Source: Planktomarina antarctica (GTDB taxonomy: Bacteria; Pseudomonadota; Alphaproteobacteria; Rhodobacterales; Rhodobacteraceae). From it: a stretch of DNA of 64,000 nt. Below, piece after piece: positions 1 to 8,130 of this stretch (positions are counted from its first letter, which is position 1; each line of letters opens with the position of its first letter). The DNA lies in the NCBI GenBank assembly GCA_029962705.1, contig JARPSE010000002.1:1-64000 (forward strand). The letters run 5' to 3'. A program made the position numbers and the translations under genes. A model generated the notes under the pieces. That model was not told where the DNA came from. It ran no database searches and saw nothing but the letters and a program-made list of their open reading frames with translations.

Positions 1-146
1 GGCCATAGGCTTAAACTGTATGTTTAGACACACGGCAGTTGTAATAATATCTGCCAGCGCTACAAATTATGTATGAAATGTGTGACAAGACGGTCTCCCC
101 CGGTGATTAATCTCGAAGGAATCACAATGGTTTGATAATAAGTATC

Positions 147-233
147 TGGTGCGGTCGGCGGGACTCGAACCCGCACGAGTGTTACCTCACAGCGACCTCA
201 ACGCTGCGCGTCTACCAATTCCGCCACGACCGC
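147..233 (-). tRNA. tRNA-Leu (anticodon GAG)
   Basis: Reading the minus strand gives an 87-nt cloverleaf. The acceptor arm GCGGTCG pairs with CGACCGC and is followed by A and an encoded CCA. The anticodon stem is CAGCG/CGCTG with loop TTGAGGT, so the anticodon is GAG and it reads leucine codons CUC/CUU. The T arm contains GGTTCGAGTCC. The long variable arm (TGTGAGGTAACACT region) is the class II hallmark of tRNA-Leu. It lies head to head with lipB, whose reading frame stays open back into the tRNA; that extension is not coding. Confidence 0.96.
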
Positions 234-298
234 TTGCCACAGTGAACATAGTGCCGCATATCGAAACGATGAAACGGACTCAAGGGCTGTATTGCAAA

Positions 299-994
299 AT
301 GATGCCACAAGATGAAACTTTTCCAGAAGTGGAGTGGAAAACCTCCACTGAACTCGTGCCTTACACCGATGCTGTGGCTTGGATGGAGGAACGCGTAACC
401 CAAATCCTGGCTGGAAACGCCCCTGAGGTTATATGGCTACTTGAACATCCACCTCTTTATACCGCAGGTACCAGCGCCGATGCTAAAGATTTGACAGAGC
501 CCGATCGGTTTCCAGTATTTCAAACGCAACGTGGCGGGCAATATACTTACCACGGCCCTGGACAGAGAGTAATTTATATAATGCTCGATGTTGGAAAACG
601 CGGCCGTGATGTACGAAAATTCGTTAAAGAGCTGGAGAGCTGGGTAATTGCTACTTTAGACGAGTTCAATGTGAAGGGTGAGGTTCGTGATGGCCGAGTT
701 GGCGTTTGGGTACAGCGCCCCGATAAGCCTTTATCATTATCAGGCAAGCAAGCAGAAGATAAAATTGCTGCAATCGGTATTCGCCTACGTAAATGGATCA
801 GCTTTCATGGAATTTCTATAAACGTAGAGCCCGAACTTGAGCATTTCACGGGAATTGTCCCCTGTGGTATTCCAGATCATGGGATAACATCCCTGGTCGA
901 TTTGGGCCTTCCAGTTACGATAGAAGACCTGGATCTAGCGTTAAAACGCAGTTTCAGTCAAGTATTTCTAAAACCGCACCACATTGGAACTTAG
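299..994 (+). CDS. lipB: Octanoyl-[ACP]:protein N-octanoyltransferase LipB
   Basis: Transfers the octanoyl group from octanoyl-ACP to lipoyl domains of 2-oxoacid dehydrogenases and the glycine cleavage H protein, the first step of endogenous lipoate synthesis in the cytoplasm. The 231-aa product carries the family motif RGGQYTYHGPGQ with His85, the lysine of the KIAAIGIR segment (Lys155), and the acyl-accepting cysteine in GIVPCGIPDHG (Cys189). The frame is open upstream into the tRNA gene, so the start is not fixed by an upstream stop. ATG 299 (or 302) fits the usual family N terminus, with AAGGG about 12 bases upstream; ATG 269 is an alternative. No lipA is in the window, so it appears to stand alone. 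Confidence 0.93.
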   Translation: MMPQDETFPEVEWKTSTELVPYTDAVAWMEERVTQILAGNAPEVIWLLEHPPLYTAGTSADAKDLTEPDRFPVFQTQRGGQYTYHGPGQRVIYIMLDVGKRGRDVRKFVKELESWVIATLDEFNVKGEVRDGRVGVWVQRPDKPLSLSGKQAEDKIAAIGIRLRKWISFHGISINVEPELEHFTGIVPCGIPDHGITSLVDLGLPVTIEDLDLALKRSFSQVFLKPHHIGT

Positions 995-1239
995 AAAGTA
1001 GTAGAAAAAATACTATTTTTCTTATTCTATCGTGAATTTATCTGCCCGCCGAGCGCCCAAATATCGCGACAAACAAACAAGATACTTCAGGAGCTTTGCC
1101 TGCGCCATTTTAACCCATAGCAAACACCCATCTGCGCGTTGCGCTGTGGGCCCGTGGGGGATAGAGACTAACTCAGGAAGAAATATCACAGTCGCGACTC
1201 GGCTGTGATGCCTTTGTAGTAAATAAACGGGAGAGCCTT

Positions 1240-2913
1240 ATGGCCGACGCAGCCGTACACGGACATGATCACGAAGATAACCGCGGGTTTTTTACGCGCT
1301 GGTTTATGTCCACCAATCACAAAGACATTGGTATTCTTTACCTTTTGACCGGCGGCTTGGCCGGTTTTATCTCCGTTGCCTTCACCGTCTATATGCGAAT
1401 GGAACTGATGGAACCAGGCGTACAATACATGTGTATGGAAGGCGCGCGGATGACCGCTGCTGCCGTAGGTGATTGTACCCCTAACGGGCACCTTTGGAAC
1501 GTCCTTATCACTGGCCACGGTATCCTAATGATGTTCTTTGTGGTCATTCCAGCACTGTTTGGCGGATTTGGGAACTATTTCATGCCGCTGCAAATTGGAG
1601 CGCCAGACATGGCTTTCCCTAGGATGAACAACCTTTCCTATTGGATGTATGTAGCCGGAACTACGATGGCAGTCCTTTCAGTAGTCATGCCCGGTGGAAA
1701 TGGCCAAGCGGGTTCGGGCGTAGGTTGGGTTTTGTATCCCCCCCTATCGGTGAATGAAGGCGGCATGTCCATGGACTTTGCCATTTTCGCGGTCCACCTA
1801 TCTGGTGCTTCTTCAATTCTGGGCGCGATCAACATGATTACGACCTTCCTGAATATGCGGACTCCAGGCATGACATTGTTCAAAGTGCCTTTGTTTGCTT
1901 GGTCCATCTTTGTGACTTCGTGGTTGATTTTGCTAGCCTTACCAGTTCTCGCAGGTGCTATAACTATGCTGCTCACCGATCGAAATTTTGGTACGGCATT
2001 CTTTGATCCAGCCGGTGGTGGGGATCCAATCCTCTACCAGCATATTCTTTGGTTTTTTGGACACCCTGAAGTTTATATCGTGATCTTACCTGCCTTTGGT
2101 ATCGTGTCACATGTGATCGCAACGTTCTCGAAAAAACCAGTGTTTGGATATCTACCAATGGTCTGGGCTCTGATCGCCATCGGCGCTTTGGGGTTCGTTG
2201 TTTGGGCACACCACATGTATACTGTTGGAATGTCATTAACACAGCAATCTTACTTCATGTTGGCGACAATGGTTATTGCAGTACCAACTGGGGTAAAGAT
2301 TTTCTCATGGATAGCCACTATGTGGGGCGGTTCTATCGAATTCAAAACACCAATGCTCTTTGCGGTTGGCTTTGTGTTTATGTTTACTGTTGGTGGCGTA
2401 ACAGGCATAGTTTTATCCCAAGCTGCTGTCGACAGAGCTTACCATGATACGTACTATGTCGTCGCACACTTCCACTATGTGATGGCAATTGCAGCGGCCT
2501 TTGGTATCTTTGCCGGTGTCTACTTCTACTTGCCCAAAATGTCTGGAAGATGGTATAATGAGGCACTGGGTAAGATTCACTTCTGGATGTTTTTCATCGG
2601 CACAAATATCACATTCTTCCCTCAGCATTTCCTAGGGCGGCAGGGTATGCCACGTCGTTATATCGATTATCCTGAGGCTTTTGCTTATTGGAACTATTGG
2701 TCAAGCTGGGGTGCGTTTTTATCCTTCGCTTCATTCCTACTCTTTATAGGTATCGTATTCTGGGCTGTCTTCGCAGGCCGTCGGGTAAATGCAAATAATC
2801 CCTGGAACGAGTGGGCAGATACGTTGGAATGGACGATCCCATCACCACCCCCGGAGCACACCTTCGAAATTCTGCCAAAGCAGGAAGACTGGGACAAAAG
2901 TTCCTCACACTAA
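1240..2913 (+). CDS. ctaD: Cytochrome c oxidase subunit I, aa3 type
   Basis: Catalytic subunit of the inner-membrane heme-copper oxidase that reduces O2 to water with electrons from cytochrome c and pumps protons. The 557-aa protein follows the Paracoccus/Rhodobacter subunit I sequence closely and has many membrane helices. Visible functional residues are the CuB ligands His275 (in HPEVY, with Glu277 and the cross-linked Tyr279) and His324/His325 (WAHHMY), heme a3 ligand His410 and heme a ligand His412 (VAHFHYVM), the D-channel aspartate in GAPDMAFPR and the K-channel lysine in PTGVKIFSW. The C terminus has the PSPPPEHTFE segment. A GGGAG site precedes ATG 1240. The gene has its own terminator and no subunit II or III gene beside it, as is usual in this order. 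Confidence 0.97.
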   Translation: MADAAVHGHDHEDNRGFFTRWFMSTNHKDIGILYLLTGGLAGFISVAFTVYMRMELMEPGVQYMCMEGARMTAAAVGDCTPNGHLWNVLITGHGILMMFFVVIPALFGGFGNYFMPLQIGAPDMAFPRMNNLSYWMYVAGTTMAVLSVVMPGGNGQAGSGVGWVLYPPLSVNEGGMSMDFAIFAVHLSGASSILGAINMITTFLNMRTPGMTLFKVPLFAWSIFVTSWLILLALPVLAGAITMLLTDRNFGTAFFDPAGGGDPILYQHILWFFGHPEVYIVILPAFGIVSHVIATFSKKPVFGYLPMVWALIAIGALGFVVWAHHMYTVGMSLTQQSYFMLATMVIAVPTGVKIFSWIATMWGGSIEFKTPMLFAVGFVFMFTVGGVTGIVLSQAAVDRAYHDTYYVVAHFHYVMAIAAAFGIFAGVYFYLPKMSGRWYNEALGKIHFWMFFIGTNITFFPQHFLGRQGMPRRYIDYPEAFAYWNYWSSWGAFLSFASFLLFIGIVFWAVFAGRRVNANNPWNEWADTLEWTIPSPPPEHTFEILPKQEDWDKSSSH

Positions 2914-2940
2914 AGCGTGGACTAGATAAGTATCTAAAAA

Positions 2941-2970
2941 GGCCCTAGATTTTCTAGGGCCTTTTATTTT
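2941..2970 (+). terminator. Rho-independent terminator of ctaD
   Basis: A perfect 9-bp stem, GGCCCTAGA (2941-2949) with TCTAGGGCC (2953-2961), closes a TTT loop and is followed by TTTTATTTT. It sits 27 bases after the ctaD stop codon and supports single-gene transcription of ctaD. Confidence 0.92.
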
Positions 2971-3444
2971 GCGAATAAGAATAAATACAATATTATATAT
3001 ATGGCACAGTAGACGCTAGAATTTTCAAGTTTAATTTTCAGTCATACGCCACAGGTAGTACGGTAGGCTTACCAAGCTGTGGCAAAAACTTATAGTCACT
3101 CTGGGCGTTGTTGCCAGTTAGCATAATGCGGAACATTGCCGAGAGATATGTCATATACCATCATCATCTAGGTGATAGTAAACGGAAGCTAACAGAGCAG
3201 ACTAGGTTGTAAGGAGTTGGCAGTTCGCGTGGAACAAGCCTATCTACGGTGCATCAACTCACACTGAATTAAGTTTTTCCTAAGTATAATAAATGGCATC
3301 ATCGTAAATAAAATAAAATTGAGCTAAGGCAACCGCACTGCCGAAATCACTGCATATTTATCATAAAAAAGACTTAATGTTTAAGTACAAGCAATTTAGA
3401 GATCATATTTCTAGTATAAACCAAATAAGACTAGCTTCTGTTTT
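2971..3444. other. 474-bp spacer without recognisable gene
   Basis: AT-rich spacer between the ctaD terminator and the 3' end of the minus-strand YqeY-like gene. I read both strands and found no reading frame with a plausible start and ribosome site, no tRNA-like fold and no clear terminator for the minus-strand gene. The stretch around 3040-3260 is less AT-rich than its edges and could be old gene debris, but I cannot name a source. Confidence 0.5.
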
Positions 3445-3903
3445 TTAACTTAGCTGAGCTTTTACAACGCCACCAACTTTTCCAAAATCTAGCTGACCAG
3501 TATATTTTTCTTTGAGTACGCCCATGACTTTGCCCATATCACGAATCGAATTTGCTCCAGATACGGCTATGGCATCGGCGATGGCTTGCTCAGTTTCTGA
3601 AGAACTCAATTGGCGTGGCAAAAACTCTTCAACGATGGTGATCTCAGACAGCTCTTTTTCAGCTAATTCTAATCGGCCACCCTCTTCATAGGCACGCGCA
3701 CTCTCTTGCCGTTGTTTGACCATTTTACTTAGAATTGCCAATAAATCAGCATCAGAAACCCCAGTTTCATTACCTATAGAACGTGCGTCAATGTCACGAT
3801 CCTTGATGGCTGCATTGATGAGGCGCAATGTCATCAAACGTGTTGCATCCTTAGCTCTCATCGCCTCTTTTAGCGATATACTCAACCGATCCCGCAAACT
3901 CAT
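3445..3903 (-). CDS. GatB/YqeY domain protein
   Basis: A 152-aa cytoplasmic protein of the YqeY family, related to the C-terminal helical domain of GatB, the tRNA-dependent amidotransferase subunit. Free-standing YqeY proteins are thought to act around tRNA or amidotransferase metabolism, but no reaction is settled. The sequence shows the family pattern: an N-terminal MSLRDRLSISLKEAMRAKD, the central ESARAYEEGGR region, then EEFLPRQLS and the C-terminal GKVMGVLKEKY. The start at 3903 is chosen because GAGGA lies about 9 bases upstream in the minus-strand sense; the longer frame to 4101 would run into carA on the other strand. It is divergent from carA and they share a 139-bp promoter region. 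Confidence 0.9.
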   Translation of the reverse strand: MSLRDRLSISLKEAMRAKDATRLMTLRLINAAIKDRDIDARSIGNETGVSDADLLAILSKMVKQRQESARAYEEGGRLELAEKELSEITIVEEFLPRQLSSSETEQAIADAIAVSGANSIRDMGKVMGVLKEKYTGQLDFGKVGGVVKAQLS

Positions 3904-4042
3904 GTTATGTTCATCCTCGAACTGTTCAGACCTCACTCTATACTGACAGAACAAACGATTTACAACGTTAACAGGTAGTCCCAACCCTTGACCCCCACCG
4001 CTTCTGACTTTACCACCGCTACAGTCTGTCAGGGGTATTTTC

Positions 4043-5206
4043 ATGACAATGTCATCAAACCAGAAACCGACTGCTTGCCTAGTGCTTGCGGACGGATCCA
4101 TATTCTACGGCCACGGATTTGGTTCGATCGGAACAACTGTCGCTGAACTTTGCTTTAATACCGCTATGACTGGATATCAGGAGATCATGACAGATCCTTC
4201 CTATGCCAGCCAAATCGTAACGTTTACCTTCCCACATATCGGCAATACCGGTATCACCGCGGAAGATGACGAGACCACAGATCCATTTGCAGCCGGTATG
4301 GTTGTGAAATGGGATCCTACGGATCCGTCTAGCTGGCGTGCGCAAGAGGAACTTGCGGTCTGGCTCAAAGCCCACGGCCGCATAGCTATTGGTGGAATCG
4401 ATACCCGTAGGTTGACTCGTGCCATCCGTCAAAAAGGCGCACCCCATGTTACTCTTTGCCATAATCCTGAAGGATCGTTTGACGTTGAGGACTTGCGGGC
4501 ACAGGCGCAGGCCTTTGTAGGACTGGAAGGTCTAGATCTTGCAAAAGAAGTTAGCTGTACCCAGTCGTATAAATGGAACGAGAAACGCTGGGCCTGGTCT
4601 GACGGCTATGTCTGCGAAGACACACCAAAATACAAAGTCGTGGCGATCGATTACGGTGCCAAGCGTAATATTTTGCGCTGCCTTGCGTCGGTTGGCTGTG
4701 ACGTCACTGTTCTCCCGGCATCAGCCACAGCGGAAGAAGTAATGGTCCAGAAGCCAGACGGTATTTTTCTTTCGAACGGCCCCGGTGATCCAGCAGCAAC
4801 AGGCATCTATGCAGTGCCAATGATCAAAGCTCTTCTGAAACAAACAAATATCCCACTTTTTGGGATTTGCTTAGGTCATCAAATACTGGCTTTGGCGCTT
4901 GGTGCAAAAACAGTTAAAATGAACCATGGCCACCATGGCGCCAATCACCCTGTCAAGGATTTGGAAAGTAACAAGGTCGAGATCACATCAATGAACCACG
5001 GCTTTACTGTGGACAGTAAGTCTTTGCCACCCGGCATTTTGGAAACTCATATATCGCTGTTTGATGGCTCCAACTGCGGCATTCGCATGGCAGATCGTCC
5101 AGTATTTTCGGTACAATACCATCCGGAAGCTAGCCCCGGGCCACAGGATAGTTTTTATCTATTTGAAAAATTTGCCTCCGAAATGCAAAAAAACCTGGCT
5201 GCCTAA
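4043..5206 (+). CDS. carA: Carbamoyl-phosphate synthase small (glutaminase) subunit
   Basis: Hydrolyses glutamine and passes ammonia to the CarB subunit for synthesis of carbamoyl phosphate, which feeds pyrimidine and arginine synthesis. The 387-aa protein has the CPSase N-terminal domain, then a class I glutamine amidotransferase domain with catalytic Cys276 (FGICLGHQ) and His360/Glu362 (VQYHPEA). AGGGG precedes ATG 4043; ATG 4049 is a close alternative. carB is not adjacent, as is common in alphaproteobacteria. pyrD and argF elsewhere in the window belong to the pathways that consume its product. Confidence 0.96.
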   Translation: MTMSSNQKPTACLVLADGSIFYGHGFGSIGTTVAELCFNTAMTGYQEIMTDPSYASQIVTFTFPHIGNTGITAEDDETTDPFAAGMVVKWDPTDPSSWRAQEELAVWLKAHGRIAIGGIDTRRLTRAIRQKGAPHVTLCHNPEGSFDVEDLRAQAQAFVGLEGLDLAKEVSCTQSYKWNEKRWAWSDGYVCEDTPKYKVVAIDYGAKRNILRCLASVGCDVTVLPASATAEEVMVQKPDGIFLSNGPGDPAATGIYAVPMIKALLKQTNIPLFGICLGHQILALALGAKTVKMNHGHHGANHPVKDLESNKVEITSMNHGFTVDSKSLPPGILETHISLFDGSNCGIRMADRPVFSVQYHPEASPGPQDSFYLFEKFASEMQKNLAA

Positions 5207-5228
5207 GATCTCAAGCTATAATCAACAA

Positions 5229-5274
5229 CTTCCCCCACAAGCTGTGTCAGTTAATTCCGAAGCCTTGGGGGAAG
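5229..5274 (+). other. Inverted repeat behind carA, possible terminator
   Basis: CTTCCCCCA (5229-5237) pairs perfectly with TGGGGGAAG (5266-5274) across a 28-base loop, 22 bases after the carA stop. There is no T run directly behind it, so a classical intrinsic terminator is doubtful; it may protect the 3' end or act weakly. Confidence 0.4.
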
Positions 5275-5432
5275 AGTAATTCTAATATAAAATTTTAACC
5301 CTCAGTAATTGAGCAATTTAACCACGGCGTGGATGACTTCAGCACCCCACCTCTGCTATTATAGACTACTAGCCTGTCTTTATATATTTTTATCAAGCAT
5401 CAGCGATCTAGAAGGGGTGTTAGGATATCTAG

Positions 5433-5464
5433 ACAGGCGACTTTGCCGTTACAAAATCGCCTGT
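5433..5464. repeat. 8-bp inverted repeat near the 3' end of the GntR gene
   Basis: ACAGGCGA (5433-5440) and TCGCCTGT (5457-5464) are perfect inverted copies with a 16-base spacer, just downstream of the minus-strand GntR gene. No T tract follows on either strand. It could form a hairpin at the end of the regulator transcript, but the function is unknown. Confidence 0.35.
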
Positions 5465-5497
5465 GAGATTTCTGCTGTAGACCCCTCAATGTGCCAG

Positions 5498-6154
5498 TCA
5501 GTAAGACTGCCCCTCAGCATCATGCTTTAAACGGGTCACAAAAGCCTGACTCAGATGTTGTTTGACCGCCTCATAGGCTGCGATCCCATCACGGTCTGAA
5601 ATTGCCGTAATAATGGACTGATGCTCATCCAATGCAATCGGACCACGCCCCTCCACGGCGAGGGAAGTCGTCGCTAACAGCGCCATCGAGCGGTATACTA
5701 GGTCCAGCTGTTGCACCAAAAATCGATTATGCGATGCAAGATGAAGTTGCTTATGAAACCTCTTGTTAGACCGCGCCAAAGCAGCGGCGTCCGACACGTG
5801 CCCACGATCCGCCTCGACCATTTGTTGAAGTACATTAACCTCTTCAACCGAGGCATGTTGCGCCGCCAATCGGGCAGCCAATCCCTCAAGCTCGGTGCGT
5901 ACCACGTAAAGCTCCGCCATTTGATTGTGATCAAGTGATGCCACAATTAAACTGCGTCCATCACGAGTCAGCAGGCTTTGGGTTTCCAAGCGTTGCAGCG
6001 CTTCACGGATTGGGGTGCGTGATACTCCAAAACGCTCTGCCAGTTCAATTTCTACCAAACGACTACCAGGCTTATAGATGCCCACATCTATAGCCTCTAA
6101 AATTAGGTCATAGGCGTCGCGCTGTGTGGGTCGCAATGCGGTTGTCGACGACAT
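5498..6154 (-). CDS. GntR-family transcriptional regulator, FCD (FadR) subfamily
   Basis: A 218-aa DNA-binding regulator. Residues about 8-70 form the winged helix-turn-helix (ELAERFGVSRTPIREALQRLE is the recognition region), followed by an all-helical FCD ligand-binding domain with the acidic and histidine residues that usually bind a metal and a small carboxylate (RSNKRFH, DEHQSI, and a late His in VKQHLSQA). FCD regulators usually respond to organic or sugar acids; the ligand here cannot be read from the sequence. AAGGAG sits about 7 bases before ATG. It is divergent from the HAD/UbiH pair, and a palindrome at 6188-6203 in the shared region is a likely operator. Confidence 0.9.
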   Translation of the reverse strand: MSSTTALRPTQRDAYDLILEAIDVGIYKPGSRLVEIELAERFGVSRTPIREALQRLETQSLLTRDGRSLIVASLDHNQMAELYVVRTELEGLAARLAAQHASVEEVNVLQQMVEADRGHVSDAAALARSNKRFHKQLHLASHNRFLVQQLDLVYRSMALLATTSLAVEGRGPIALDEHQSIITAISDRDGIAAYEAVKQHLSQAFVTRLKHDAEGQSY

Positions 6155-6187
6155 AGAGGACTCCTTTTGAGAACACTCTGTAGACTA

Positions 6188-6203
6188 TGGTCTAGCTAGA
6201 TCA
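6188..6203. promoter_or_regulatory. Palindrome in the GntR promoter, likely operator
   Basis: TGGTCTAGCTAGATCA is a 16-base palindrome with one mismatched pair (positions 3 and 14). It begins 34 bases upstream of the GntR start codon, between the divergent genes. An overlapping TAGAC-TATG-GTCTA repeat spans 6181-6194. FCD regulators typically bind short palindromes of the form TnGTnnnACnA near their own start. Assignment to this regulator is inference from position and symmetry. Confidence 0.5.
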
Positions 6204-6256
6204 ACCTAGCAAGCGTTTCGCCATTGATCCTGCTGCGCCATTTGGTACCACTGCGC

Positions 6257-6946
6257 ATGGATTTTAATTTATTTTGCCATATAAACACTTGGATCTTTGA
6301 TCTTGACAACACGCTATATCCACCAGAAGTGCGTCTATTTGATCAAATTGAAGAGAAAATGCGGTGTTTTGTGTCTGATTTTCTAGGAGTTAGCCTAGAG
6401 GAGGCCGACCGTTTACGCGCACAATATTGGCGTAGCCACGGAACAACTTTGGCCGGCATGATGGAAATGCACGCTATGCCTCCGCACGATTTCTTGCGGG
6501 ATGTGCACGAAATAGATTTTTCTGTTTTGCCATATTCGCGCCGCTTGGCGCAACTGATTGCAGCTCTGCCCGGTCGCAAAATAGTTTACACAAATGGCAC
6601 CGAACCCTATGCTAGACGCGTGTTGGAAGCCCGTGGATTGGAACAAGAGTTTGAGTCAGTCTATGGAATTGAGCATGCCAACTATCAACCAAAGCCTCGT
6701 GCCGAAGCCTTTCACAAGGTCTTTGCCCACGCAAATGTCACACCCCATAGTGCGGCAATGTTCGAAGATGACCCACGCAATTTAGAGGTGCCCGCTGGTC
6801 TAGGGATGAAAACTGTCTTCATTTCTCCAGACCTTATATTTCCAGATTATGTAGACGTGGCTCATTCTGATCTTGAAGCGTTTTTGTCACACTTGGTCGA
6901 AGCTTGCTTTTCAGACCGATTTACCGGCCTAGATAATCTAACATGA
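6257..6946 (+). CDS. HAD-superfamily hydrolase, pyrimidine 5'-nucleotidase type
   Basis: A 229-aa haloacid-dehalogenase phosphatase resembling SDT1/PHM8-type pyrimidine 5'-nucleotidases. Motif I is DLDNTLYPP near residue 16, motif II lies in VYTNG, the motif III lysine in QPKPR and motif IV in EDDPRN, so all four catalytic motifs are present. The substrate is probably a nucleotide or other small phosphate ester. I chose ATG 6257 because the family starts only a few residues before the DLDNTLYPP strand; no strong ribosome site is visible and 6224 is possible. Its stop codon overlaps the start of the following UbiH-like gene by four bases (ATGA), so the two are translationally coupled. Confidence 0.88.
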   Translation: MDFNLFCHINTWIFDLDNTLYPPEVRLFDQIEEKMRCFVSDFLGVSLEEADRLRAQYWRSHGTTLAGMMEMHAMPPHDFLRDVHEIDFSVLPYSRRLAQLIAALPGRKIVYTNGTEPYARRVLEARGLEQEFESVYGIEHANYQPKPRAEAFHKVFAHANVTPHSAAMFEDDPRNLEVPAGLGMKTVFISPDLIFPDYVDVAHSDLEAFLSHLVEACFSDRFTGLDNLT

Positions 6947-8130
6947 TAGATCATAAAGATATCGTAATTTCAGGAGGTGGCATCGCCGGGCTAGTTGCCG
7001 CTGTGGCATTTGGCGATGCCGGCTTTGACGTGCTCTGTGTGGACCCAACAGTGCCCATCACCAATCGAGATATGGTAGGCGCAGATCTGCGTACCACCGC
7101 TTATCTGCAACCAGGGCAAGCCTTTTTACAGGCAATCGGCGTCTGGCCTTTAATCGAGGACCGCAGCGCGCCGCTACAGGTTATGCGGATTGTCGATGCG
7201 GTGGGCCCAGATTTGGTCACCAAAGATTTCGACGCTGCAGATATCTCTGATGCACCATTTGGCTGGAATGTAGGAAACTGGGATATGCGTGAAGGGTTGT
7301 TAAGCCAAATTACTGCCTTGCCAAACGTAGACTTCAAACCGGGCCTGTCGACAACAGCCACAAGCACCCGCAGCACAGAGGCCCGTGTCACGCTGAGCAA
7401 CGGCAGGGTGATTTCGTGTAAGCTATTGATTGCCGCCGATGGGCGCGACAGCGCAATTCGTAAGGCCGCAGGAATTATAGCCAAACGCTCAGATTTTGGT
7501 CAATTGGCGCTAAGTTTTGCAGTCACCCATGCTATGACACATGATGATATCTCAACCGAGGTCCATAAAAGCGGTGGCCCATTTACTCTTGTGCCCTTAC
7601 CAGACTTTGAGGGCAAGCCATCCTCAGCGGTGGTATGGATGGATATGGCTATAGCTATTCGAGCTATGCAGGCTTTACCAAACGATGCTTTTGACGTTGA
7701 GATAACGGCACGATCTGCTGGAGTATTGGGGCCGCTCACTTTGATTACGGCCCGCACCGCATGGCCAATCATCAGCCAATTAGCGAGCAGCTTTTACAGC
7801 GAGCGTATGGCCTTCATCGCCGAAGCTGCCCATGTGGTGCCACCCATCGGCGCGCAAGGTTTGAACTTGAGCCTTGGCGATATTGAAGTTTTGTTAGAAC
7901 TGGCAAAAGCCACCCCCAAAAGCCTTGGCGACGTCACAATGTTAAAAAAATATCATCAAGCGCGTAGGCCCGTTGCACAGTCAAGGGTTATCGGCGTTGG
8001 TGCGTTGAACCGTGCATCTAGGGCCGATGGAGCGTTGGCCTCGCAGGCGCGAGCTTTAGGACTAGACGCAATCCACCGGATTGCGCCACTACGCCACGCT
8101 TTGATGCATCTCGGACTGGGAGCGCGTTAA
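6943..8130 (+). CDS. FAD-dependent UbiH/UbiF-family monooxygenase
   Basis: A 395-aa class A flavin monooxygenase of the UbiH/UbiF/COQ6 family, probably hydroxylating the ring of a ubiquinone precursor at the membrane. The N terminus has the Rossmann motif GGGIAGL (FAD ADP binding), the middle has the DG motif AADGRDSAIRK, and residues 291-307 match the family segment FIAEAAHVVPPIGAQGL. At residues 293-294 the usual Gly-Asp is Ala-Glu; the rest of the motif is intact. I recall the same form in other roseobacter members, so activity is probably kept. It overlaps the HAD gene by four bases and its stop overlaps the convergent aminotransferase stop. Confidence 0.85.
   Translation: MIDHKDIVISGGGIAGLVAAVAFGDAGFDVLCVDPTVPITNRDMVGADLRTTAYLQPGQAFLQAIGVWPLIEDRSAPLQVMRIVDAVGPDLVTKDFDAADISDAPFGWNVGNWDMREGLLSQITALPNVDFKPGLSTTATSTRSTEARVTLSNGRVISCKLLIAADGRDSAIRKAAGIIAKRSDFGQLALSFAVTHAMTHDDISTEVHKSGGPFTLVPLPDFEGKPSSAVVWMDMAIAIRAMQALPNDAFDVEITARSAGVLGPLTLITARTAWPIISQLASSFYSERMAFIAEAAHVVPPIGAQGLNLSLGDIEVLLELAKATPKSLGDVTMLKKYHQARRPVAQSRVIGVGALNRASRADGALASQARALGLDAIHRIAPLRHALMHLGLGAR

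Noticed and set aside
149..298. N-terminal extension of the LipB frame through the tRNA-Leu gene
   Set aside because: The extension reads antisense through a complete tRNA and has no LipB similarity; the frame is open only by chance.
994..1040. Terminator behind lipB
   Set aside because: The AGAAAAA / TTTTTCT inverted stretch contains almost only A-T pairs and would not form a stable hairpin.
5309..5530. A 73-residue plus-strand frame behind carA
   Set aside because: No ribosome site, no recognisable sequence, and its end runs antisense into the GntR gene.
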